A stretch of DNA of 64,000 nt. Source: Psettodes erumei. Lineage: Eukaryota > Chordata > Actinopteri > Pleuronectiformes > Psettodidae. Under the pieces are notes generated by a model. The model worked only from the letters and a program-made list of their open reading frames with translations, did not search any database and was not told the origin of the DNA. The position numbers were made by a program, and so were the translations under genes. The stretch spans positions 403,435 to 467,434 of the forward strand of contig JAFBJZ010000610.1 of the NCBI GenBank assembly GCA_016785225.1. The letters run 5' to 3'. Below are positions 35,321 through 48,335 of the stretch, piece by piece (position 1 is the stretch's first letter; every line of letters begins with the position of its first letter).

Positions 35321-38300
35321 GTACAGTGTGGTGTGTTTTGAGGACATGATGACATCATCATAAAATAATCAGTATCAGTCATAACACTTCAGTCTTTGTC
35401 ATTTAGATAACACATTTAGAACAAAAAGATGGAAAACCCCTTCTGCTCAAGTGCAAAAAAGTTATATGACCAAAACCCTTTTCTGCTCAAGTGCAAACGG
35501 GTTATATGACCAAAACGTGCTTTTTCGTCGAGAAGGACTCAAAAAAGACACAAGTGTGTTTTTGAGGACATGGGTGCATGGAATCATAAAATAACACTTC
35601 AGTATAAGTCTTTGTCACTAGATAAAACGTTTAGAACAAAAAGTTCATGGATAACCCGTTCTGCTCAAGTGCAAACAGGTATATGACCAAAACGTGTTTT
35701 TCTCGTCGAGAAAACCTCAAAAAGGACACAAGTGTGTTTTACATGACATGGGTGCATGGAATCATAAAATAACACTTCAGTATCAGTCTTTGTCACTAGA
35801 TAACACATTTAGAGCAAAAAGTTCATGGGTAAAAAAGTTCATGGGTGCAAACCCCTTCTGCACAAGTGCAAACAGACCAATGACAAAAAACGTGAAAACC
35901 TCTCGTCAGAAAAAAACAAAAAAAGGACACAAGTGTGTTTTCATGAGGACATGGGTCAAAATGGAATCATAAAATCACACTTCAGTATCAGTCTTTAACA
36001 CAGATAACACAACAAAAAGTTCATAACCCCTTCCCTTCTGCTCAAGTGCAAACAGGTATATGACCAAAACGTTTTTTTCTCGTCCTCAAGAAAACCAAAA
36101 AAAGGACACAAGTGTGTTTTTGAGGACATGGGTGCATGGAATCATAAAATAACACTTCAGTATCAGTCTTTGTCACTAGATAACACATTTAGAAAAACAA
36201 AAAGTTCATGGATAACCCCTTCTGCTCAAGTGCAAACAGGTATATGACAAAAACGTTTTTCTCGTCGAGAAAACCTCAAAAAGGACACAAGTGTGTTTTT
36301 GAGGACATGGGTGCATGGAATCATAAAATAACACTTCAGTAAAAATAACACTTCAGTATCACTAGATAACACTAGATAACAAAAGTTCAAACAAATGGAT
36401 AACCCCTTCTGCTCAAGTGCAAACAGGTTATATGACCAAAACGTAACCCCTTCTGAAACCTCAAAAAGTGCAAACAGGTATATGACCAAAAGTGTTTTTT
36501 TCTCGTCGAGAAAACCTCACAAAAGGAAACAAGTGTGTTTTTGAGGACATGGGTGCATGGAATCATAAAATAACACTTCAGTATCAGTCTTTGTCACTAG
36601 ATAACACATTTAGAACAAAAAGTTCATGGATAACCCCTTCTGCTCAAGTGCAAACAGGTATATGACCAAAAACGTTTTTTCTCGTCGAGAAAACCTCAAA
36701 AAAAAGGACACAAGTGTGTTTTTTGAGGACATGGGTGCATGGAATCATAAAATAACACTTCAGTATCAGTCTTTGTCACTAGATAACACATTTAGAACAA
36801 AAAGTTCATGGATAACCCCTTCTGCTCAAGTGCAAACAGGTATATGACCAAAACGTGTTTTTCTCGTCGAGAAAACCTCAAAAAGGACACAAGTGTGTTT
36901 TTGAGGACATGGGTGCATGGAATCATAAAATAACACTTCAGTATCAGTCTTTCATAAAATAACACTTCAGTAGTTCATGTTCATCTTTGTCACTAGATGC
37001 AAACACATTTAGAACAAAAAGTTCATGGAAAACCCCTTCTGCAAAAAGTGCAAACAGGTATATGACCAAAACGTTTTTTTCTCAAAGAGAAAAACCTCAA
37101 AAAGGACACAAGTGTGTTTTTTGAGGACATGGGTGCATGGAATCATAAAATAACACTTCAGTATCAGTCTTTGTCACTAGATAACACATTTAGAACAAAA
37201 GTTCATGGATAACCCCTTCTGCTCAAGTGCAAACAAGTGCAAACAGGTATATGACCAAAACGTGTTTTTTTTCTCGTCAGAGAAAACTCAAAAAGGACAC
37301 AAAGTGTTTTTGAGGACATGGGTGCATGGAATCATAAAATAACACTTCAGTATCAGTCTTTGTCACTAGATAACACATTTAGAAAAAAGTTCATGGACCC
37401 CCCCTTCTGCTCAAGTGCAAACAGGCAAACAAAACGTATATGACAAAAAACGTTTTTTTTCAAAAAGAAAGAAAACCACAAAAAAAGGACACAGTGTGTG
37501 TTTTTGAGGACATGGAATCATGGAATCATAACACTTCAGTATCAGTTCAGTACTCATCTTTGTCACTAGATAACACAAAAGAACAAAAAGTTCATGGATA
37601 ACCCCTTCTGCTCAAGTGCAAACAGGTATATGACCAAAAAAACGTTTTTCGTCGAGAAAACCTCAAAGAAAACCTCAAAAAAGGACACAAGTGTGTTGCA
37701 TGAGGACATGGGTGCATGGAATCATAAAATAACACTTCAGTATCAGTCTTTGTCACTAGATAACACATTTAGAACAAAAAGTTCATGGATAACCCCTTCT
37801 GCTCAAGTGCAAACAGGTATATGACCAAAACGTGTTTTTCTCGTCGAGAAAACCTCAAAAAGGACACAAGTGTGTTTTTGAGGACATGGGTGCATGGAAT
37901 CAAAAAATAACACTTCAGTATCAGTCTTTGTCACTAGATAAACACAAAAACAAAAAGTTCATGGATAACCCCTTCTGCTCAAGTGCAGGTATATATAAAA
38001 AACGTGTTTTTTTTTTAGAAAACCTCAAAAAAAACCAAAAACAAGTGTGTTTTTTGACACATGGGTGCATGGAATCATTGAGGACATGGGTGCATGGAAT
38101 CATAAAATAACACTTCAGTATCAGTCTTTGTCACTAGATAACACATTTAGAACAAAAAGTTCATGGAAACCCCTTCTGCTCAAGTGCAAACAGGTATATG
38201 ACAAAAACGTTTTTTTCTCGTCGAGAAAACCTCAAAAAAAAGGACACAAGTGTGTTTTTGAGGACATGGGTGCATGGAATCATAAAATAACACTTCAGTA

Positions 38301-41300
38301 TCAGTCTTTGTCACTAGATAACACATTTAGAACAAAAAGTTCATGATAACCCCCCTTCTGCTCAAGTGCAAACAGGTATATGACCAAAACGTTTTTTCTC
38401 GTCGAGAAAACCTCAAAAAGGAAAAACACAACACAAGTGTTTTTTTTGCATGACATGGAATCATAAAATGGAATCATAAAGTAACACTTCAGTATCAGTC
38501 TTTGTCACTAGATAACACATTTAGAACAAAAAGTTCATGGATAACCCCTTCTGCTCAAGTGCAAACAATTTTATATGACCAAAACGTTTTTTTTCTCGTC
38601 GAGAAAACCTCAAAAAAAAGGACACAAGTGTTTTTTTGAGGACATGGGTGCATGGAATCATAAAATAACACTTCAGTATCAGTCTTTGTCACTAGATAAC
38701 ACATTTAGAACAAAAAGTTCATGGATAACCCCTTCTGCTCAAGTGCAAACAGGTATATGACCAAAACGTTTTTTTTCTCGTCGAGAAAACCTCAAAAAAG
38801 GACACAAGTGTGTGTTTTTGAGGACATGGGTGCATGGAATCATAAAATAACACTTCAGTATCAGTCTTTGTCACTAGATAACACATTTAGAACAAAAAGT
38901 TCATGGATAACCCCTTCTGCTCAAGTGCAAAGGTATATATGACCAAAACGTTTTTTTCTCGTCGAAAAAAACCAAAAAGGACACAAGTGTGTTTTTTTTT
39001 GAGGACATGGGTGCATGGAATCATAAAAAATAACACTTCAGTATCAGTCTTTGTCACTAGATAACACATTTAGAACAAAAAGTTCATGGATAACCTTCTG
39101 CTCTGCTGCAAGTGCAAACAGGTATATGACCAAAACGTGTTTTTTTCTCGTCGAGAAAACCTCAAAAAAAAAGGACACAAGTGTGTTTTTGAGGACATGG
39201 GTGCATGGAATCATAAAATAACACTTCAGTATCAGTCTTTGTCACTAGATAACACATTTAGAACAAAAAGTTCATGGATAACCCCTTCTGCTCAAGTGCA
39301 AACAGGTATATGACCAAAACGTTTTTTTCTCGTCGAGAAAAAACCAAAAAAAAACACAAGTGTTTTTTTTGAGGACATGGGTGCATGGAATCATAAAATA
39401 ACACTTCAGTATCAGTCTTTGTCACTAGATAGACACATTTAGAAAAAAAAAAGTTCATGGATAACCCCTTCTGCTCAAGTGCAAACATATATATATGAAA
39501 CGTGCTTTTTTCGTCGTCGAAGAAACCTCAAAAAAAAAACACAGTGTGTTTTTTTTTGGGTGCATGGACATGGGTAACACATGGAATCATAAAATAACAC
39601 TTCAGTATCAGTCTTTGTCACTAGATAACACATTTAGAAAAAAAAGTTCATGGATAACCCCTTCTGCTCAAGTGCAAACAGGTATATGACCAAAACGTGT
39701 TTTTCTCGTCGAGAAAACCTCAAAAAGGACACAAGTGTGTTTTTGAGGACATGGGTGCATGGAATCATAAAATAACACTTCAGTATCAGTCTTTGTCACT
39801 AGATAACACATTTAGAACAAAAAGTTCATGGATAACCCCTTCTGCTCAAGTGCAAACAGGTATATGACCAAAACGTGTTTTTCTCGTCGAGAAAACCTCA
39901 AAAAGGACACAAGTGTGTTTTTAGGACATGGGTGCATGGGTGCATGGAATCATAAAATAACACTTCAGTATCAGTCTTTGTCACTAGATAACACATTTAG
40001 AACAAAAAGTTCATGGATAACCCCTTCTGCTCAAGTGCAAACAGGTATATGACCAAAACGTTTTTTCTCGTCGAGAAAACCTCAAAAAAGGACACAAGTG
40101 TGTTTTTGAGGACATGGGTGCATGGAATCATAAAATAACACTTCAGTATCAGTCTTTGTCACTAGATAACACATTTAGAACAAAAAAAGTTCATGGATAA
40201 CCCCTTCTGCTCAAGTGCAAACAGTATATATATGACCAAAACGTTTTTTCGTCGAAAAAAACCTCAAAAAAGGACACAAGTGTGTTTTTGAGGACATGGG
40301 TGCATGGAATCATAAAATAACACTTCAGTATCAGTCTTTGTCACTAGATAACACATTTAGAACAAAAAGTTCATGGATAACCCCTTCTGCTCAAGTGCAA
40401 ACAGGCATATGACCAAAACGTGTTTTTCTCGTCGAGAAAACCTCACAAAAGGAAACAAGTGTGTTTTTGAGGACATGGGTGCATGGAATCATAAAATAAC
40501 ACTTCAGTATCAGTCTTTGTCACTAGATAACACATTTAGAACAAAAAGTTCATGGATAACCCCTTCTGCTCAAGTGCAAACAGGTATATGACCAAAACGT
40601 GTTTTTTTCGTCGAGAGAAAACCTCAAAAAGGAGGACACAAGTGTGTTTTTTTGAGGACATGGGTGCATGGAATCATAAAATAACACTTCAGTATCAGTC
40701 TTTGTCACTAGATAACACATTTAGACAAAAAGTTCATGGATAACCCCTTCTGCTCAAGTGCAAACAGGTATATGACCAAAACGTTTTTTTCTCGTCGAGA
40801 AAACCTCAAAAAAAAGGACACAAGTGTGTTTTTTTGAGGACATGGGTGCATGGAATCATAAAATAACACTTCAGTATCAGTCTTTGTCACTAGATAACAC
40901 ATTTAGAACAAAAAGTTCATGGATAACCCCTTCTGCTCAAGTGCAAACAGGTATATGACCAAAACGTTTTTTTCTCGTCGAGAAAACCTCAAAAAAAGGA
41001 CACAAGTGTTTTTTTTGAGGACATGGGTGCATGGAATCATAAAATAACACTTCAGTATCAGTCTTTGTCACTAGATAACACATTTAGAACAAAAAGTTCA
41101 TGGATAACCCCTTCTGCTCAAGTGCAAACAGGTATATGACAAAAACGTTTTTTTCTCGTCGAGAAAACCTCAAAAAGGACACAAGTGTGTTTTTGAGGAC
41201 ATGGGTGCATGGAATCATAAAATAACACTTCAGTATCAGTCTTTGTCACTAGATAACACATTTAGAACAAAAAGTTCATGGATAACCCCTTCTGCTCAAG

Positions 41301-44300
41301 TGCAAACAGGTATATGACCAAAAAACGTGTTTTTTTCTCGTCGAGAAAACCTCAAAAAAAAAGGACACAAGTGTGTTTTTTGAGGACATGGGTGCATGGA
41401 ATCATAAAATAACACTTCAGTATCAGTCTTTGTCACTAGATAACACATTTAGAACAAAAAGTTCATGGATAACCCCTTCTGCTCAAGTGCAAACAGGTAT
41501 ATGACCAAAACGTGTTTTTTCTCGTCGAGAAAACCTCAAAAAAAAAGGACACAAGTGTGTTTTTGAGGACATGGGTGCATGGAATCATAAAATAACACTT
41601 CAGTATCAGTCTTTGTCACTAGATAACACATTTAGAACAAAAAGTTCATGGATAACCCCTTCTTCTGCTCAAGTGCAAACAGGTATATGACCAAAAACGT
41701 GCTTTTCTCTCGTCGAAAAACCTCAAAAAAGGACACAAGTGTTTTTTTTGAGGACATGGGTGCATGGAATCATAAAATAACACTTCAGTATCAGTCTTTG
41801 TCACTAGATAACACATTTAGAACAAAAAGTTCATGGATAACCCCTTCTGCTCAAGTGCAAACAGGTATATGACCAAAACGTGCTTTTTCTCGTCGAGAAA
41901 ACCTCAAAAAAGGACACAAGTTTTGAGGACATGGGTGCATGGAATCATAAAATAACACTTCAGTATCAGTCTTTGTCACTAGATAACACATTTAGAACAA
42001 AAAGTTCATGGATAACCCCTTCTGCTCAAGTGCAAACAGGTATATGACAAAAACGTGCTTTTTTTCTCGTCGAGAAAACCTCAAAAAAAAAGGACACAAG
42101 TGTGTTTTTGAGGACATGGGTGCATGGAATCATAAAATAACACTTCAGTATCAGTCTTTGTCACTAGATAACACATTTAGAACAAAAAAAGTTCATGGAT
42201 AACCCCTTCTGCTCAAGTGCAAACAGGTATATGACCAAAACGTGTTTTCGTCGTCGAAAAACCAAAAAAAGGACACAAGTGTGTTTTTGAGGACATGGGT
42301 GCATGGAATCATAAAATAACACTTCAGTATCAGTCTTTGTCACTAGATAACACATTTAGAACAAAAAGTTCATGGATAACCCCTTCTGCTCAAGTGCAAA
42401 CAGGTATATCCAAAACGTGTTTTTTTTCTCGTCGAAAAAAACCTCAAAAAAAGGACACAAGTGTGTGTTTTTTGAGGACATGGGTGCATGGAATCATAAA
42501 ATAACACTTCAGTATCAGTCTTTGTCACTAGATAACACATTTAGAACAAAAAAAGTTCATGGATAACCCCTTCTGCTCAAGTGCAAACAGGTATATGACC
42601 AAAACGTGTTTTTCTCGTCGAGAAAACCTCAAAAAAAAGGACACAAGTGTGTTTTTTGAGGACATGGGTGCATGGAATCATAAAATAACACTTCAGTATC
42701 AGTCTTTGTCACTAGATAACACATTTAGAAGAACAAAAAGTTCATGGATAACCCCTTCTGCTCAAGTGCAAACAGGTATATGACAAAAAACGTGTTTTTC
42801 TCGTCGAGAAAACCTCAAAAAAAGGACACAAGTGTTTTTTTTGAGGACATGGGTGCATGGAATCATAAAATAACACTTCAGTATCAGTCTTTGTCACTAG
42901 ATAACACATTTAGAACAAAAAGTTCATGGGATAACCCCCCTTCTGCTCAAAGTGCAAACAGGTATATGACCAAAACGTTTTTTCTCGTCGAGAAAACCTC
43001 AAAAAGGACACAAGTGTGTTTTTGAGGACATGGGTGCATGGAATCATAAAATAACACTTCAGTATCAGTCTTTGTCACTAGATAACACATTTAGAACAAA
43101 AAGTTCATGGATAACCCCTTCTGCTCAAGTGCAAACAGGTATATGACCAAAACGTGTTTTTTCTCGTCGAGAGAAAACCAAAAAAAAGGACACAAGTATT
43201 TTTTTTGATGACATGGGTGCATGGAATCATAAAATAACACTTCAGTATCAGTCTTTGTCACTAGATAACACATTTAGAACAAAAAGTTCATGGATAACCC
43301 CTTCTGCTCAAAGTGCAAACAGGTATATATGACCAAAACGTTTTTTCTCGTCGAGAAAACCAAAAAAAGGACACAAGTGTGTTTTTTTGAGGACATGGGT
43401 GCATGGAATCATAAAATAACACTTCAGTATCAGTCTTTGTCACTAGATAACACATTTAGAACAAAAAGTTCATGGATAACCCCTTCTGCTCAAGTGCAAA
43501 CAGGCATATGACCAAAACGTGTTTTTCTCGTCGAGAAAACCTCACAAAAGGAAACAAGTGTGTTTTTGAGGACATGGGTGCATGGAATCATAAAATAACA
43601 CTTCAGTATCAGTCTTTGTCACTAGATAACACATTTAGAACAAAAAGTTCATGGATAACCCCTTCTGCTCAAGTGCAAACAGGTATATGACCAAAAACGT
43701 TTTTTTCTCGTCGAGAAAACCTCAAAAAAGGACACAAGTGTGTTTTTTTGAGGACATGGGTGCATGGAATCATAAAATAACACTTCAGTATCAGTCTTTG
43801 TCACTAGATAACACATTTAGAACAAAAAGTTCATGGATAACCCCTTCTGCTCAAGTGCAAACAGGTATATGACCAAAACGTGTTTTTTCTCGTCGAGAAA
43901 ACCTCAAAAAAAAAGGACACAAGTGTGTTTTTTGAGGACATGGGTGCATGGAATCATAAAATAACACTTCAGTATCAGTCTTTGTCACTAGATAACACAT
44001 TTAGAACAAAAAGTTCATGGATAACCCCTTCTGCTCAAGTGCAAACAGGTATATGACCAAAACGTTTTTTTCTCGTCGAGAAAACCTCAAAAAGGACACA
44101 AGTGTGTTTTTGAGGACATGGGTGCATGGAATCATAAAATAACACTTCAGTATCAGTCTTTGTCACTAGATAACACATTTAGAACAAAAAGTTCATGGAT
44201 AACCCCTTCTGCTCAAGTGCAAACAGGTTATATGACCAAAACGTTTTTTCTCGTCGAGAAAAACCTCAAAAAAGGACACAAGTGTGTTTTTGAGGACATG

Positions 44301-47300
44301 GGTGCATGGAATCATAAAATAACACTTCAGTATCAGTCTTTGTCACTAGATAACACATTTAGAACAAAAAAGTTCATGGATAACCCCTTCTGCTCAAGTG
44401 CAAACAGGTATATGACCAAAACGTGTTTTTTTCTCGTCGAGAAAACCAAAAAAAGGACACAAGTGTGTTTTTGAGGACATGGGTGCATGGAATCATAAAA
44501 TAACACTTCAGTATCAGTCTTTGTCACTAGATAACACTTTTAGAACAAAAAGTTCATGGATAACCCCTTCTGCTCAAGTGCAAACAGGTATATGACCAAA
44601 ACGTGTTTTTTTCTCGTCGAGAAAACCTCAAAAAAGGACACAAGTGTGTTTTTTGAGGACATGGGTGCATGGAATCATAAAATAACACTTCAGTATCAGT
44701 CTTTGTCACTAGATAACACATTTAGAACAAAAAGTTCATGGATAACCCCTTCTGCTCAAGTGCAAACAGGTATATGACCAAAACGTGTTTTTTCTCGTCG
44801 AGAAAAACCAAAAAAAAAGGACACAAGTGTGTTTTTTGAGGACATGGGTGCATGGAATCATAAAATAACACTTCAGTATCAGTCTTTGTCACTAGATAAC
44901 ACATTTAGAACAAAAAGTTCATGGATAACCCCTTCTGCTCAAGTGCAAACAGGTATATGACCAAAACGTGTTTTTTTCTCGTCGAGAGAAAACCTCAAAA
45001 AAGGACACAAGTGTGTTTTTTTTGAGGACATGGGTGCATGGAATCATAAAATAACACTTCAGTATCAGTCTTTGTCACTAGATAACACATTTAGAACAAA
45101 AAGTTCATGGATAACCCCTTCTGCTCAAGTGCAAACAGGTATATGACCAAAACGTTTTTTTTCTCGTCGAGAAAACCTCAAAAAAAAAGGACACAAGTGT
45201 GTTTTTTGAGGACATGGGTGCATGGAATCATAAAATAACACTTCAGTATCAGTCTTTGTCACTAGATAACACATTTAGAACAAAAAGTTCATGGATAACC
45301 CCTTCTGCTCAAGTGCAAACAGGTATATGACAAAACGTGTTTTTCTCGTCGAGAAAACCTCAAAAAAGGACACAAGTGTGTTTTTTGAGGACATGGGTGC
45401 ATGGAATCATAAAATAACACTTTCAGTATCAGTCTTTGTCACTAGATAACACATTTAGAACAAAAAGTTCATGGATAACCCCTTCTGCTCAAGTGCAAAC
45501 AGGTATATGACCAAAAACGTGTTTTTCTCGTCGAGAAAACCTCAAAAAAAGGACACAAGTGTGTTTTTTGAGGACATGGGTGCATGGAATCATAAAATAA
45601 CACTTCAGTATCAGTCTTTGTCACTAGATAACACATTTAGAACAAAAAGTTCATGGATAACCCCTTCTGCTCAAGTGCAAACAGGTATATGACCAAAAAG
45701 TGTTTTTTCTCGTCGAGAAAACCTCAAAAAGGACACAAGTGTGTTTTTGAGGACATGGGTGCATGGAATCATAAAATAACACTTCAGTATCAGTCTTTGT
45801 CACTAGATAACACATTTAGAACAAAAAGTTCATGGATAACCCCTTCTGCTCAAGTGCAAACAGGTATATGACCAAAACGTGCTTTTTCTCGTCGAGAAAA
45901 CCTCAAAAAAGGACACAAGTGTGTTTTGAGACATGGGTGCATGGAATCATAAAATAACACTTCAGTATCAGTCTTTGTCACTAGATAACACATTTAGAAC
46001 AAAAAGTTCATGGATAACCCCTTCTGCTCAAGTGCAAACAGGTATATGACCAAAAACGTGTTTTTCTCTCGTCGAGAAAACCTCAAAAAGGACACAAGTG
46101 TGTTTTTTGAGGACATGGGTGCATGGAATCATAAAATAACACTTCAGTATCAGTCTTTGTCACTAGATAACACATTTAGAACAAAAAGTTCATGGATAAC
46201 CCCTTCTGCTCAAGTGCAAACAGGTATATGACCAAAACGTGTTTTTTCTCGTCGAGAAAACCTCTCAAAAAGGAGGACACAAGTGTGTTTTTGAGGACAT
46301 GGGTGCATGGAATCATAAAATAACACTTCAGTATCAGTCTTTGTCACTAGATAACACATTTAGAACAAAAAGTTCATGGATAACCCCTTCTGCTCAAGTG
46401 CAAACACGTATATGACCAAAAACGTGTTTTTTCTCGTCGAGAAAACCTCAAAAAGGACACAAGTGTGTTTTTTTGAGGACATGGGTGCATGGAATCATAA
46501 AATAACACTTCAGTATCAGTCTTTGTCACTAGATAACACATTTAGAACAAAAAGTTCATGGATAACCCCTTCTGCTCAAGTGCAAACAGGTATATGACCA
46601 AAACGTGTTTTTCTCGTCGAGAAAACCTCAAAAAGGACACAAGTGTGTTTTTGAGGACATGGGTGCATGGAATCATAAAATAACACTTCAGTATCAGTCT
46701 TTGTCACTAGATAACACATTTAGAACAAAAAGTTCATGGATAACCCCTTCTGCTCAAGTGCAAACAGGTATATGACCAAAACGTTTTTTTCTCGTCGAGA
46801 AAACCTCAAAAAAGGACACAAGTGTGTTTTTGAGGACATGGGTGCATGGAATCATAAAATAACACTTCAGTATCAGTCTTTGTCACTAGATAACACATTT
46901 AGAACAAAAAGTTCATGGATAACCCCTTCTGCTCAAGTGCAAACAGGTATATGACCAAAACGTGCTTTTCTCGTCGAGAAAACCTCAAAAAGACACACAG
47001 TGTGTTTTTTGAGGACATGGGTGCATGGAATCATAAAATAACACTTCAGTATCAGTCTTTGTCACTAGATAACACATTTAGAACAAAAAGTTCATGGATA
47101 ACCCCTTCTGCTCAAGTGCAAACAGGTATATGACCAAAAAAACGTGCTTTTCTCGTCGAGAAAAAACCTCAAAAAGGACACAAGTATGTTTTTTCATGAC
47201 ATGGGTGCATGGAATCATAAAATAACACTTCAGTATCAGTCTTTGTCACTAGATAACACATTTAGAACAAAAAGTTCATGGATAACCCCTTCTGCTCAAG

Positions 47301-48335
47301 TGCAAACAGGTATATGACCAAAACGTGTTTTTTCTCGTCGAGAAAACCTCTCAAAAAAGGACACAAGTGTGTTTTTGAGGACATGGGTGCATGGAATCAT
47401 AAAATAACACTTCAGTATCAGTCTTTGTCACTAGATAACACATTTAGAACAAAAAGTTCATGGATAACCCCTTCTGCTCAAGTGCAAACAGGTATATGAC
47501 CAAAACGTTTTTCTCGTCGAGAAAACCTCAAAAAGGACACAAGTGTGTTTTTTTGAGGACATGGGTGCATGGAATCATAAAATAACACTTCAGTATCAGT
47601 CTTTGTCACTAGATAACACATTTAGAACAAAAAGTTCATGGATAACCCCTTCTGTTCAAGTGCAAACGGGTTATATGACCAAAACGTTTTTTTCTCGTCG
47701 AGAAATTCTCAAAAAGGACACAAGTGTGTTTTTGAGGACATGGGTGCATGGAATCATAAAATAACACTTCAGTATCAGTCTTTGTCACTAGATAACACAT
47801 TTAGAACAAAAAGTTCATGGATAACCCCTTCTGCTCAAGTGCAAACAGGTATATGACCAAAACGTGCTTTTCTCGTCGAGAAAACCTCAAAAAGGACACA
47901 AGTGTGTTTTTGAGGACATGGGTGCATGGAATCATAAAATAACACTTCAGTATCAGTCTTTGTCACTAGATAACACATTTAGAACAAAAAGTTCATGGAT
48001 AACCCCTTCTGCACAAGTGCAAACAGGTATATGACCAAAACGTGCTTTTCTCGTCGAGAAAACCTCAAAAAAGGACACAAGTGTGTTTTTGAGGACATGG
48101 GTGCATGGAATCATAAAATAACACTTCAGTATCAGTCTTTGTCACTAGATAACACATTTAGAACAAAAAGTTCATGGATAACCCCTTCTGCACAAGTGCA
48201 AACAGGTATATGACCAAAACGTGAACATTTTTTCTCGTCGAGTCAAAAACCTGATAAAAGGACACAAGTGTGTCTTTTTGAGGACATGGGTGCATGGAAT
48301 CATAAAATAACACTTCAGTATCTGTTTCTTTGTCG
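35321..48335 (+). repeat. Satellite array, homogenised class A core
   Basis: About 72 monomers by length, with a period of 178-182 bp. Counting one full unit from 45,570 gives 179 bp. From about 38,500 rightwards the monomers are nearly identical outside homopolymer runs. Each has one dyad of TTTTCTCG, a single T, then CGAGAAAA. Rearranged units cluster at 35,320-38,100. The uniform frames of 60-90 codons in every monomer shift with homopolymer length and show no start-site or codon constraint, so they are not genes. Confidence 0.95.

Noticed and set aside
28451..48335. CRISPR array
   Set aside because: The whole 180-bp unit is repeated with no unique spacers, and the context is eukaryotic.
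21590..48335. CENP-B box in the satellite
   Set aside because: I looked for TTCG....A..CGGG-type sites in the monomer. The only CG-containing site is the CTCGxCGAG dyad, which does not fit the motif.
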